Below, one piece after another: positions 15,526 to 25,161 of a stretch of DNA of 58,031 nt; the stretch's first letter is position 1; the number at the start of each line of letters is the position of its first letter. Below the pieces are notes generated by a model. The model ran no database searches and had not been told where the DNA came from. It saw only the letters and a program-made list of their open reading frames with translations. The DNA is from Akkermansia sp. GTDB taxonomy: Bacteria > Verrucomicrobiota > Verrucomicrobiia > Verrucomicrobiales > Akkermansiaceae. Location of the stretch: positions 1 to 58,031 of the forward strand of contig JAFYUJ010000029.1 of assembly GCA_017558555.1 (NCBI GenBank), in the 5' to 3' direction. The position numbers were made by a program, and so were the translations under genes.

Positions 15526-17300
15526 AAAAAGGCTTGGTGACGCTGGGTATATTGTCTGGTGTGGTAGCAGCGGCTGCGGCTGGGTTTGGCTTGCCGTTCA
15601 TGTTGCAGCATGTGTTTCCCGTAGTGTTTGGTGAGGCCGCCGCGCCCGCGTGGTTGCAGGGGTGGATGCAAGAACATGTGCCGGCTGAGAGTGTAGACTC
15701 TGCGGTGCTGTGGGGAGCCGCATTCATGATTCCGCTCGTTATGTCTGTGCGTGGCTTGGCTACCTATTTTAACGCCTATTTGCTGACGTTCGCCGGCATG
15801 AACATTTTGACGCGCCTGCGAATGGATTTGTTTGCGAAGTTGCAGTGGCTTTCCTTCTCTTTTCATGACCGCCGTTCCCGTGGGGATTTGATGACATCTG
15901 TCATTCAGTATACTCAGGGGTTGCAGCAGCAGATGGTGTTTGTGTTGAATGATTTGGTCATTCAGCCGCTGACGTTGGTTGCAGCAGTGGGCTACCTGGT
16001 GTATGCTGCCATGACGAGCAATGAGAGCGCGATGCTGCTGGGTAATCTCATCATTTCCGCTGCGTGTGTGCCTTTGGTGCGAATGGTCGGTAAACGTATG
16101 CTCAAGCAAATGCGCAAGGCATTGGCCGGGATGAATGTCATTACGGCTACGGTGGAGGAAAGCTTTGCCGCCCAGCGCGAGGTGCGTTCCTTTAATCTGG
16201 AGCAACAGCGCGAAGATATGTTGCAGAAGCAAATTCGCGGGTTTAACGGGGCTTTGATACGTTGCTCTGCCTGGCAGCAGGCTTTGTCCCCGGCTGTTGA
16301 GTGCGTGTGCGCTCTGGCGTTGGCGTATTCCCTGTATCAAGGTTGCGGCAGTGGGCTCACGTTGGAGCAATTCACAGCGATTGCCACGGCGTTCTACTTC
16401 TGTTATGATCCGGTGAAGCGACTGGGCTCGGTCGCTAACCAGGTGCAGATGATGGGGTTGATGATTAAGCACCTCAACAGCATTTTACATGCGGAAGATG
16501 AAACGCCCGAGCCCTCTGAACCTGTGGCCTTGCCGGAATCCATTGAGGGCCGTGTGGATTTTGAGCATGTAACGTTCGGGTACAACGAGGAGAAGGTGGT
16601 GCTCAAAGATATCAGCGTGCAGGTACCGGCCGGGCAGATTGTGGCGCTGGTGGGGCCCAGTGGTTCCGGCAAAACAACGTTCATCAATCTTATCTGCCGT
16701 TTTTACGATGTCAATCAAGGCTCTGTCAAGATTGATGGGGTGGATGTGCGTAAACTGACGCGTGCAGATCGCACGCGTGTCATTGGTTTGGTGTCTCAGT
16801 TTTCTGCGTTGTTCCGCGATACGATTCGCGAGAACATTCGCGTGGGCCGCAAGGGTGCTGATGATGCTGCGGTGGAAACCGCCGGCAAATTAGCATGTGT
16901 GGATGAGTTTGTGAAGATGCACCCGGATGGGTATGACCGCGTGTTGTCAGAAGGTGGAACGGGGATTTCCGGTGGCCAGAAGCAGCGCGTTTCCATTGCT
17001 CGCGCGTTCCTGAAAAATGCGCCCATTCTGATTCTGGATGAAGCAACATCTGCCCTGGACATGAAGAGCGAGGCTATCATCCAGGAGTCGCTTGATAAGC
17101 TGGCCGAGGGGCATACGACTTTCATCATCGCGCATCGCTTCAGCACCATTCGCCGGGCGCAGCGCATCCTGGTATTCGAGGAGGGCCGCATTGTGGCGGA
17201 TGGCAGCCATGACGAATTGTATGAATCTTGCTTATTGTACAAGGGCCTGTACGATGAACAGGTAAGCCAGGCTCAGGATGGAAAGGAGACTCAGGTATGA
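15459..17300 (+). CDS. MsbA-type ABC exporter, first subunit
   Basis: 613 aa half-transporter. The six-helix membrane domain (about 20-320) is followed by an ATPase domain with Walker A GPSGSGKTT (K405), signature ISGGQKQR (503-510), Walker B ILILDEATSALD and the H-loop IIAHRFS. It is closest in layout to MsbA/lipid-A-type or multidrug exporters. An extended -10 (TGGTAGAAT, ending 15443) sits 15 nt before the ATG. Its stop overlaps the start of the next exporter gene by 4 nt, so both probably form a heterodimer. Lipid A or another lipid would be a natural cargo, but the sequence does not show it. Confidence 0.9.
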   Translation: MAEKDEKAWPVIRPILKQYMGPEKGLVTLGILSGVVAAAAAGFGLPFMLQHVFPVVFGEAAAPAWLQGWMQEHVPAESVDSAVLWGAAFMIPLVMSVRGLATYFNAYLLTFAGMNILTRLRMDLFAKLQWLSFSFHDRRSRGDLMTSVIQYTQGLQQQMVFVLNDLVIQPLTLVAAVGYLVYAAMTSNESAMLLGNLIISAACVPLVRMVGKRMLKQMRKALAGMNVITATVEESFAAQREVRSFNLEQQREDMLQKQIRGFNGALIRCSAWQQALSPAVECVCALALAYSLYQGCGSGLTLEQFTAIATAFYFCYDPVKRLGSVANQVQMMGLMIKHLNSILHAEDETPEPSEPVALPESIEGRVDFEHVTFGYNEEKVVLKDISVQVPAGQIVALVGPSGSGKTTFINLICRFYDVNQGSVKIDGVDVRKLTRADRTRVIGLVSQFSALFRDTIRENIRVGRKGADDAAVETAGKLACVDEFVKMHPDGYDRVLSEGGTGISGGQKQRVSIARAFLKNAPILILDEATSALDMKSEAIIQESLDKLAEGHTTFIIAHRFSTIRRAQRILVFEEGRIVADGSHDELYESCLLYKGLYDEQVSQAQDGKETQV

Positions 17301-19087
17301 TTAAACGCATTGTTTTCTTTGTTCGTCAGTTTTTGCTGCCACACTTGGTGTGGGTGCTGGGTACTTTGGCGACGGGCCTTATTGCTTCGGGTGCCAGTGG
17401 TATGGGTGTGCCCATGATGGTGAAGTATGTGTTCCCCGTGGTATTCTTCCATGGTTCCGGCGAGGAACCGGAGCTCCTTCAACAGGTGCCGTACCTCAAA
17501 CAGCTGGAGCCGCAGTATCTGCTGCTGCTGGCCTGCGCTTCCATGCCTGTCGTTTTTGTTATCCGTGGCTTTGCCATGTGGGCCAATGCTGTAATGGTGA
17601 ATTATCTGGGTATTCGCATTCTGGAGCGTTTGCGCATGCAGGTCTTTCACCGTGTGCAGGCGCTGCCCATGGCGTTCATAGAAGGCCGCCGCAAGGGGGA
17701 TGTCATCAGCCGTATATTGTCGGATAGCAGCAATGTGCAAAACATTCTCACGCATGTCGCTAACGATTTGGTGAAGCAGCCTGTCACCTGTGTGTGCGCG
17801 CTGGCTGCGTTTATCTGGCTGCTGATAAGCTCGGGGCAGGGGTTGCTTTTCTTTGTTAACATGCTGTTTGTAGCACTGGCTGCCTGGCCCATTATGGTGT
17901 TTGGTAAGCGCATTGCAAACAAGGCCAAACGCGCTCAGGAAGGCTTGGGAACGCTCAATTCCATTGTGCAGCAGAACCTGGAAACTCAGCGTGAGGTGAG
18001 AGCCTATGCCATGGAGGAGCGTCAGATTGAGGATTTTGCTGTCAGCTCCGGGGATTTTTGCCGCAACACTGTCAAGCTGGTCAAATATCAGAAAGCTCTT
18101 ATCCCGGTGATGGAAGTGGTGACGGCTCTGGCGCTGACGTTTTTGTTGGTGCGCGGGCGCATGTGTGGCATGACTCTTACGGACTTTGTAGCCGTGGCTG
18201 CGGCGCTCTTCTTCACCTTTGATTCCATGAAGCGAGCAGGGGCGGCATTCAACCGAATCAATGAAGCGCAAGGGTCGCTTACTCGTTTGGAAGAAGTGTT
18301 ACTGGAGCCGGATACGATGCCCGATCCGGCAACGCCCAAAGCCTTGCCGCAGAGAGTGAAGGGGGATATCACGTTTGAAAATGTGAGCTTTGCCTACGAG
18401 AATGGCAAGACGGTGCTGCGCGATGTGAATGTGCACATACCTGCCGGGCAGATTGTGGGTTTGGTGGGCCCCAGTGGTGCCGGTAAGACGACCTTTGCCT
18501 GCCTGATTCCGCGATTCTACGATGTGACCCAAGGCTCTATCCGGGTGGATGGTGTGGATATTCGCGAGGTGCGCAAGCATGATTTGCGCGAGCAGCTTGC
18601 GTTGGTGGGGCAGCAGGCGCTGTTGTTCTCCGGTACGATTTCGGAGAATATCGCCCTGGGACGCTCCGGTGCCACGGAAGCCGATATCCGGCGTGCTGCA
18701 GATGCCGCATCCGTCACACCTTTCCTGGACGCTCAGCCCCAGGGCATGAACACCCAGCTGGGGCAGGGCGGCAATGGCCTTTCCGGTGGACAGCGCCAGC
18801 GCGTCGCGATTGCCCGTGCGTTTGTGAAGGATGCCCCCATCCTCATTCTGGATGAAGCCACGGCTTCTCTCGATGCCGAGAGTGAGCGCGATATCCAGCA
18901 GGAGTTGGACGCTCTGGCACAGGGCCGCACCACCCTTATTGTGGCACACCGCTTCAGCACGCTCCGCAATGCGCACCGCATTCTCGTGTTTGAAAACGGC
19001 CGTATTGTGGGGGATGGCCCACACGAGGAGCTCTACGCTTCTTGTCCGCTCTATAAGGAGCTTTATGACCGTCAGGGCGTGAATTGA
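17297..19087 (+). CDS. MsbA-type ABC exporter, second subunit
   Basis: 596 aa, same layout as its upstream neighbour: membrane domain about 1-310, Walker A GPSGAGKTT (K397), signature LSGGQRQRVAIARA, Walker B ILILDEATASLD, H-loop LIVAHRFS. The overlap ATGA at 17297-17300 couples translation to the first subunit. Catalytic residues are intact in both, so both ATP sites could be active, unlike degenerate-site heterodimers. The pair may also work as separate homodimers. Confidence 0.9.
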   Translation: MIKRIVFFVRQFLLPHLVWVLGTLATGLIASGASGMGVPMMVKYVFPVVFFHGSGEEPELLQQVPYLKQLEPQYLLLLACASMPVVFVIRGFAMWANAVMVNYLGIRILERLRMQVFHRVQALPMAFIEGRRKGDVISRILSDSSNVQNILTHVANDLVKQPVTCVCALAAFIWLLISSGQGLLFFVNMLFVALAAWPIMVFGKRIANKAKRAQEGLGTLNSIVQQNLETQREVRAYAMEERQIEDFAVSSGDFCRNTVKLVKYQKALIPVMEVVTALALTFLLVRGRMCGMTLTDFVAVAAALFFTFDSMKRAGAAFNRINEAQGSLTRLEEVLLEPDTMPDPATPKALPQRVKGDITFENVSFAYENGKTVLRDVNVHIPAGQIVGLVGPSGAGKTTFACLIPRFYDVTQGSIRVDGVDIREVRKHDLREQLALVGQQALLFSGTISENIALGRSGATEADIRRAADAASVTPFLDAQPQGMNTQLGQGGNGLSGGQRQRVAIARAFVKDAPILILDEATASLDAESERDIQQELDALAQGRTTLIVAHRFSTLRNAHRILVFENGRIVGDGPHEELYASCPLYKELYDRQGVN

Positions 19088-19124
19088 GACCTCTCGCACG
19101 CAGGCCGATAACCAAGCTGAAATG

Positions 19125-19150
19125 TTGAGCCCACCGAGTGGTGGGCTCAA
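19125..19150. terminator. Shared hairpin between convergent exporter and macroglobulin genes
   Basis: Perfect 11-bp stem TTGAGCCCACC/GGTGGGCTCAA with a GAGT tetraloop, between the stop codons at 19087 (plus) and 19189 (minus). Neither side has a proper T-run, so termination efficiency is uncertain. Confidence 0.6.
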
Positions 19151-19188
19151 ATACTGTAGTGGGTGTTTGTGGTCGGTGAATCGCCGCT

Positions 19189-22100
19189 TTACTTGCTCTT
19201 CACCTTGGTGTTGGGGGAGAGCCCATAATACTGCGGCTCATACATCAGCTGGGCTTGTGCAGGAGGGGCGGTGGCAGTACCGGCGCGTTTCACGCGGGCG
19301 TAGTAGCTCATGTTGAGCAGGGAACGATCCCCCCAGCGGGTGCAGAATCCACGCACGCGGTCAGCCAGGTATTCCTTGTGGTCGAACCAAGAACTCCAGG
19401 GCTGCCATTCGAGACCGGCAGCCTGGCCGGGCACCTCCGGGTTGATGGCTTCCATACTGGCGGGCAGGTAGTCCTCCAGCACAAAATATTGCAGCTCCTC
19501 GGCCGCTTTGGCGCAGGTGAGGGTGACTCGCACCACATCCCCCACGTGGAATTCCGTGGTAGCGTGCCAGCGTCCCTCCTTGTCCCTGACTTCGTATACG
19601 CGGGTGACCTGCATACCTTTTTCGGTGACGCCGGGGTACTCCGTCTGTTCGGGCAGGGCGCGGAATTTCACATTCATGTAGGCAGTGCCGGCTGTGGTGG
19701 TGAGGGTGGTGGGCAGTAGCGCAAGGTGCGTAGAGATGGGCGGTGTCAGGCGGGTGATGCCGTTGCCCAGCGTCAGCTGCTGGCCATCCTGCAACTGCAC
19801 GGAGGCGGTGTCAGCTGCGGCGTTTTCCAGTTTCAGGTATTCACCCAGCGCCACCATCATCCAGGCGCTTTGCCAGGTGCTGCGGTGTCGGTAATCGTGT
19901 GCCTGGGTGCGCAACCAGCGCAGGAAGCTGTTGTGGCGGTCGCCCGGATTCTCGCGCAGGGCAGAGATGAAGGCGATGTCCTCTTTGATTGTGTTGTTGA
20001 TGCACCAACGCCAACGCGGCTGGATGGCGCTTTCGTTGAGAGCCTCTTTCAGAGCCTCTGAGATGAGACCCTCCTTGCTGCAGGCTCGGCCAATGGCATA
20101 GCGGGAGAGCGGGGAGAGCTCTTTCATCTCCTTGCTGCTGCGGCTGGTGAGGTACCGACGCAGCTTTTGCATGGATTCAGCCGGCATGGAGTAGCCATTT
20201 TCTTCCGCGATGGTAAACACCATGGCAGCGTGTGCGCTGGCCCACAGGCATGATTCGGTGGAGCTTCCCCAATAGCCCAGACCGCCATCTTCCTTCTGCC
20301 GCCGGAAGAGCTGCTCCACACTCTCGGTGATGATTTTGTTGACCTGAGCCGGGCTCACCACTTCCATAGTAGGTGTGAATGGAGCCAGACGGCTGTGATA
20401 TATCCATGGCAGTAAAGCGGTGGATGTCTGCTCGGTGCAACCATAGGGGTAGCTGAGCATGAAATCCATGCAGGATGCCAGGTGCAGCAACGGGTTGGCA
20501 GAAAGCTCGATGACAACGCTGCCGCGAGTGGAGCTGGCCAGTTCGGGGGCTGCCAGGGCTGCTATGTTCAGCGCAGGTTGGCCTGTTGTTTGCACCAGGT
20601 GGTGTGTTTCCTTGAGCACGGGGGCCGGGTAGCGCACGGGGAAGCTGCCCTCCACCGCGTCGCTGCCGCCGGGGGATGTGGCTCGCCAACGCAGGGTGGT
20701 AGTGCCTTCCTGTGTGGGGGCGATGGTGAAGAAAAGTGTGCCGGTGGAGCCTGCTTGCAGGGCGATGCTCTGCGTAGCTGCTCCCTCCAGCTGCACTTTC
20801 CATGTGCCGGCCTTGTCGGTATTGTTGGTGATGGTGAGCGGAAGTTGCAGGCTGTCTCCCACGCTCATGAAGAAAGGTGTACCGGCCGTAATCATCACGG
20901 GGAGATTGGCGGTAATGCTCTCTTCCCGGTGCCCATAGCGCTTGCCGCTCTTATCGATGGCCACGGCAAAAATCTGCCAGGTGGTGAGTGTATCCGGCAG
21001 TTTGACTTGCGTGCTGAACTTGCCCTCGGCATCGGTGCGCAGTGCACCTTGCCATACCGCAATGGGGGCAAAGTTCGTGCGCAGACGCGGGGCTGCTGTG
21101 CCCTCGTCGCCTTCCTCTTCTTCATCCTCCAAGGCGCGCTGCATGACAACAACCGGGGCCACGGGAGCCGCGGCCATTTCCATGCCGCCTTCATCCTCTG
21201 CTTCCTCTTCGGCCCAATGGGCATCGACCGAGGCCACAGCTCGGGCACGGTACGAGTTGCTGCCGCCCATGGCCATGGGCACAGCCCCGGCGTCGCGGAC
21301 TTTGCGCACGTTGGTAATCAGCGGTACGTAGCGTCCGTTGCCCACAATGTCGCCCTCCCACACGGCGGGCATCAGTGTCAGCGCCGGACTGGTGTGAGCT
21401 TCTTTGTCGGAGAAAAGCATGGGGGAGAATTGCAAGTTCGGCAGGCTTACTTTGCCAAAGTATTCCGCCAAATCAGGCAGCGTATAAGGGGCCACGGAGA
21501 GCATGCCTTCGTCTACCGCGTACAGGGTGACTTCTGCCTCGGCCGGGGAGCCATCGGGCAGGGTAACACGGCCGCTGAACGTGAGTTCGCTACCCGGTGC
21601 GGCGGTGTCCGGGAGCGCATCCATGCAGACATCCAGCTTCATATCCGGGCGTTCTTTCCGGCATTCCGATTCTGCACGAGTCCAGCGTGTATACAGACCG
21701 GTTTCATTCGGAATTGTTTGGTGCAGTTCGCAGCGCAAGGTGCCGTCTTCGCCTTGTTGCAGGGGGATGGTGAGCGTCTGCTTGCCCTGGCGCACCGTCA
21801 TCGGTTCCACTCGGCTACCCTGGCGGGAGTGCAGGAAAACCAGTGCTTCGCCTTCGCGTGCGGCGGCCAACTCCAGTTTTAGCGAGTTGGCTTCGGCGGT
21901 GGCGTTCAGTTGGGATTCCGGCGTGTCAGGGATGTGGCTGTTGCGCCAGCTGTGCCAGGGTAAGCGTGCAGAGAGTTTTCGCCCTGCGGTGTCAGTCCCC
22001 TCCACCAGAACCACGGGGTTGTCGCTCACATCGGGGGATTTGATGATATCTTTCAGCGGCAGGTCGATTCCATTTTTGCTGCCGGCCGGAATGGTGTGAG

Positions 22101-25017
22101 TTTTGTCGTAAAAACATTCATCTTTCGTGCGGGAGAGGCAGATGCCACCGGGGAGCTGTTCGTGTTGAGTGGCCTCAGCCATGATTCGGACTCTCACTTG
22201 TTGCTCACGGTCGAGTGGTGCGTCCTTTTGGGTGGGAACTTTAAGCAAGCGCAGGCGTGTGTTGTCCAATCGGGGCATGAAATCAGCCGCGTAGAGGGTG
22301 TGATGAATGGACTCCAGTTTCTTGTACTCCTGCCTGTCGTTCGCTACGCTGCCTTTGATGCGGATGAAGGCAGAGCCTGCTTCGGAATCCGGCATGGGTG
22401 CCATTTGCCCTTGCAGGGTGAGCTTGCCCGCAGCATCGGTTTTGAGCGTTTTTTCAATGTAGCTTGCAGGCTTGTCATCCGGGGAGAGTGTCAAGGCTTT
22501 GTAGCTGCTCTCCAGCTTCAGGGTAACGGTGGCGCCGCTCAACGGAGTCCCGTTCAGGTCCGTAGCGTGTACGGTGGCTGTGAAACTGCGGGGAGCGATG
22601 TTGTCTGCCTTGAGTGTCAAATCTGCTTCAAAAGCATCCCGGCGGAAGACCTGGCAGTTGATGCCTATGGTCTCTGTGGCTTCGCTGTTGCCCGGGATGC
22701 CGGCGCGCACGGTATAGTCACCGGTGATGTCTTCCTCCCCTTCGGGCAAGGTGAAACTGTAGGTCCAGGCACCGAAATCATCGGGGGTGATATCATGCTT
22801 TTTCAGGACTTCGCCATTGGGTTTGCGGATGGTGAGCTGCACCCATTTGGTCATGGGGGAGAGGGAGGAATCCCCCTGTGCATGGGAGAGACGCAGGATG
22901 CCGCGCAGGTTTACCGTGTCGCCGGGGCGGTAGAGGGGCCTGTCGGCAAAAATGTTGTGGCGCAACTCATCGTCATTGCGGTGCCTCGGGCGGGAGGAGC
23001 TGTCCATCAATGTAAAATCATCACCTGCAATGGCAACAACACCACGCGGGTTGTTCGATTGTCTGGGGTGAAGGTATAGTCCACGTGTGATGGAGGATTT
23101 GCTGCCATCGGCGGCGTAGATTTCCGCTTCTTTCACCAAGGACCCATCGCTCAGTCGGGTGATGATGCTCATGCCATCATCGGTGCTGCAAATCAAGTCT
23201 GAGACCCACAGGATGGCATAGCTTTCGTCTTCCAGCAGGGCGGCATCCTGCCCCACGGCGGCGGCTTGTTTGCGTGCGCCGGGAGCAGCTTTTGGTTTCA
23301 TGGATATGATGTAGATGCCCGGTTTGGCCGGTCCCCCGGTCAGGGTGTCCAGGTTGATTGCCAGTTCTTGCGTGCAGAGCAGGGCAGAGTCACCTGCCGC
23401 CGGCACTGTCATGTTTTGCGGGGCAAATGAGGGGAGCCCCTGCAGAAAGGCTTCGCGGCGTTGAGCTTGGGTGCGTGTTTTGCGCTCCGTTGCGGGGATG
23501 CTGCGGCGGATGGTGTCGGCCATGTGTTTGGAGGCGTTCGGTACTTCATCCAAGCGTTTTTCTTCGACCGCCAAGCGGTATTTCAGGCGGTTGAGGGTGC
23601 TGGCTTTTTGCTCCATGACATCCCGCGGGGCGTTGATGAATTGCAGGATTTGTTCCGCGCCCATGTACCAGGCTTTCAGCTCCACAGATTCGTCATTGGT
23701 GGTATGAATGCGGAAATGGTGGTCTCCTTTGGCCGGGATGTTGCGCACTGATGAATCCACCTGGGGGTATGCCGGGTTGATGCTGATGCGGTGCAGGTGG
23801 TCGCAAGCGGTTGCCAGACCATTGGCTGCTGCGGTGTCCTGGGGGATGATGAGCTCCAAATCGCCCGGTTCCATGTCATCCAGCGCCAGCACCATGGTTT
23901 CGGTAGTGGGGGCGGTTTTGAAGCTCACTCGCAAGTTGTGCTCGCTTTCGCCGATTCGGACGGTTGGGGACTCGTGGGTGCTTTCTTGCTCATCCTGTAT
24001 CAGTCGGAAAGTAGTGTTTTTGCCGCCGATGCTCAGCTGTTTGCTGCCATCCGCGTTGTTGGTGGCAGTGTGGTCACCGCAACGGATGGTTATCTTGCCG
24101 AAAAGCTCCGGCAAGTCGCTTGTTCGCACCGGTGCGGAAAACTTGACTTTCAAGCGCATTTCCCGCTTCTTACCGGTGGCTGTTTCTTCAGCGTCCGGGC
24201 GGGTCATGTATTGGATGAGCCCGGTGCCCAGCTCTGTTTCAGGCGTGAACGCATTGAGCCCCCACACATGTTTTGCAGCCTTTTCATTGGTGCACAGCCC
24301 GCTTCCTTCTGCGGGGACGATGTGCAAATCCCATATCTTGTCTTCGTCCAGTCCCTGGGGAGCTTGCACGATGACGAAGCCCGGCACCACGGTATCTCCG
24401 TTTACTGTTTTCCAGTCCACTTTGGCATCAGTCAGGGCTTGCAGTGCGAGGTCGCTGCGCGGTATCTGCTTCAGGGTGGCAGGTTGAGCCAGTGCGGGAA
24501 TGGTTTTGCCAAAGCCTTCTACTTCATCATCATCTGTCTTTACCTCGCGGAATTCGTAGCGCACGGGACTGGACGGGGAGAACTCAATCGCTTCCTTGCT
24601 GATGTAGGAGCCCGGATACACGCAGAATGTAGCTGTGGGGGTTCCCTCCAGTTGGCTGGCTTGCAATACTGCATCCGGAACGCGGAACTCAATGTCTCCG
24701 GGCTCAATCTTTCCGCCGCCCAGGTAGCGATCTTGACCGGGGACAAAGCTCAGGCGGAAGGTTGTTTGCACAGAGGTGCCGCGCTTGAAGCTGATGTCGA
24801 GCTTGTCTTGGTCCGTCCATTCGCATGTCGGCTGGTGGTCGGCATCACCTGTCACGGTGAAGCCTGTGGGCTCATCGTCGTACACTTCGCTGCGTTGTAC
24901 CACCGGCTCATCGAATTTAATCCGCACGTTTTCGCCGTGGTACGGGGTGACACTTACCGCGCTCAGGGTAGAGCTCAATCCCAGAAAAAGGCTTAGCAAA
25001 AGGGCTCTCATCTTCAT
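19189..25017 (-). CDS. Bacterial alpha-2-macroglobulin-like protease trap
   Basis: 1942 aa with a signal peptide (MKMRALLLSLFLGLSSTLSA) and no lipobox. It has a long chain of MG beta domains, the MG-type strand RPLYRPGDTVNLRGILRLSH, an acidic, Ala/Pro-rich bait-like insert (about 1250-1305, with runs of Glu), and a thioester region YPYGCTEQTST near residue 1523. The Cys and Gln of the thioester are kept (CTEQ instead of eukaryotic CGEQ). The C-terminal part carries the alpha-helical TED and a receptor-like domain. The family traps proteases that attack the cell envelope and often pairs with PbpC, which is absent here. Divergent from the amino-acid importer. Confidence 0.9.
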   Translation of the reverse strand: MKMRALLLSLFLGLSSTLSAVSVTPYHGENVRIKFDEPVVQRSEVYDDEPTGFTVTGDADHQPTCEWTDQDKLDISFKRGTSVQTTFRLSFVPGQDRYLGGGKIEPGDIEFRVPDAVLQASQLEGTPTATFCVYPGSYISKEAIEFSPSSPVRYEFREVKTDDDEVEGFGKTIPALAQPATLKQIPRSDLALQALTDAKVDWKTVNGDTVVPGFVIVQAPQGLDEDKIWDLHIVPAEGSGLCTNEKAAKHVWGLNAFTPETELGTGLIQYMTRPDAEETATGKKREMRLKVKFSAPVRTSDLPELFGKITIRCGDHTATNNADGSKQLSIGGKNTTFRLIQDEQESTHESPTVRIGESEHNLRVSFKTAPTTETMVLALDDMEPGDLELIIPQDTAAANGLATACDHLHRISINPAYPQVDSSVRNIPAKGDHHFRIHTTNDESVELKAWYMGAEQILQFINAPRDVMEQKASTLNRLKYRLAVEEKRLDEVPNASKHMADTIRRSIPATERKTRTQAQRREAFLQGLPSFAPQNMTVPAAGDSALLCTQELAINLDTLTGGPAKPGIYIISMKPKAAPGARKQAAAVGQDAALLEDESYAILWVSDLICSTDDGMSIITRLSDGSLVKEAEIYAADGSKSSITRGLYLHPRQSNNPRGVVAIAGDDFTLMDSSSRPRHRNDDELRHNIFADRPLYRPGDTVNLRGILRLSHAQGDSSLSPMTKWVQLTIRKPNGEVLKKHDITPDDFGAWTYSFTLPEGEEDITGDYTVRAGIPGNSEATETIGINCQVFRRDAFEADLTLKADNIAPRSFTATVHATDLNGTPLSGATVTLKLESSYKALTLSPDDKPASYIEKTLKTDAAGKLTLQGQMAPMPDSEAGSAFIRIKGSVANDRQEYKKLESIHHTLYAADFMPRLDNTRLRLLKVPTQKDAPLDREQQVRVRIMAEATQHEQLPGGICLSRTKDECFYDKTHTIPAGSKNGIDLPLKDIIKSPDVSDNPVVLVEGTDTAGRKLSARLPWHSWRNSHIPDTPESQLNATAEANSLKLELAAAREGEALVFLHSRQGSRVEPMTVRQGKQTLTIPLQQGEDGTLRCELHQTIPNETGLYTRWTRAESECRKERPDMKLDVCMDALPDTAAPGSELTFSGRVTLPDGSPAEAEVTLYAVDEGMLSVAPYTLPDLAEYFGKVSLPNLQFSPMLFSDKEAHTSPALTLMPAVWEGDIVGNGRYVPLITNVRKVRDAGAVPMAMGGSNSYRARAVASVDAHWAEEEAEDEGGMEMAAAPVAPVVVMQRALEDEEEEGDEGTAAPRLRTNFAPIAVWQGALRTDAEGKFSTQVKLPDTLTTWQIFAVAIDKSGKRYGHREESITANLPVMITAGTPFFMSVGDSLQLPLTITNNTDKAGTWKVQLEGAATQSIALQAGSTGTLFFTIAPTQEGTTTLRWRATSPGGSDAVEGSFPVRYPAPVLKETHHLVQTTGQPALNIAALAAPELASSTRGSVVIELSANPLLHLASCMDFMLSYPYGCTEQTSTALLPWIYHSRLAPFTPTMEVVSPAQVNKIITESVEQLFRRQKEDGGLGYWGSSTESCLWASAHAAMVFTIAEENGYSMPAESMQKLRRYLTSRSSKEMKELSPLSRYAIGRACSKEGLISEALKEALNESAIQPRWRWCINNTIKEDIAFISALRENPGDRHNSFLRWLRTQAHDYRHRSTWQSAWMMVALGEYLKLENAAADTASVQLQDGQQLTLGNGITRLTPPISTHLALLPTTLTTTAGTAYMNVKFRALPEQTEYPGVTEKGMQVTRVYEVRDKEGRWHATTEFHVGDVVRVTLTCAKAAEELQYFVLEDYLPASMEAINPEVPGQAAGLEWQPWSSWFDHKEYLADRVRGFCTRWGDRSLLNMSYYARVKRAGTATAPPAQAQLMYEPQYYGLSPNTKVKSK

Positions 25018-25023
25018 ACTTGT

Positions 25024-25052
25024 ATACTACACAAAATCAGTCTGATTGCCAA
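25024..25052 (-). promoter_or_regulatory. Promoter of the macroglobulin gene
   Basis: -35 TTGGCA (25047-25052), 17-nt spacer, -10 TAGTAT (25024-25029). Only six bases separate the -10 from the ATG at 25017, so transcription would begin on the start codon. Confidence 0.5.
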
Positions 25053-25097
25053 GGAAAAAGGTAGCTGTTAAAAGTTGCACAAAGAGTACAATTTATC

Positions 25098-25125
25098 TTG
25101 CAATTTTGTGATGCTGTGATACAAT
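25098..25125 (+). promoter_or_regulatory. Promoter of the amino-acid importer operon
   Basis: -35 TTGCAA (25098-25103), 16-nt spacer, -10 TACAAT (25120-25125), with a leader of about 30 nt before the ATG at 25162. Confidence 0.65.
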
Positions 25126-25161
25126 CCGCGCGCGGGGCGGTACAACCCCGGGTGCTACAAC

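Noticed and set aside
19122..19316. Plus-strand 64-aa frame after the exporter pair
   Set aside because: It overlaps the shared hairpin and the end of the macroglobulin gene.
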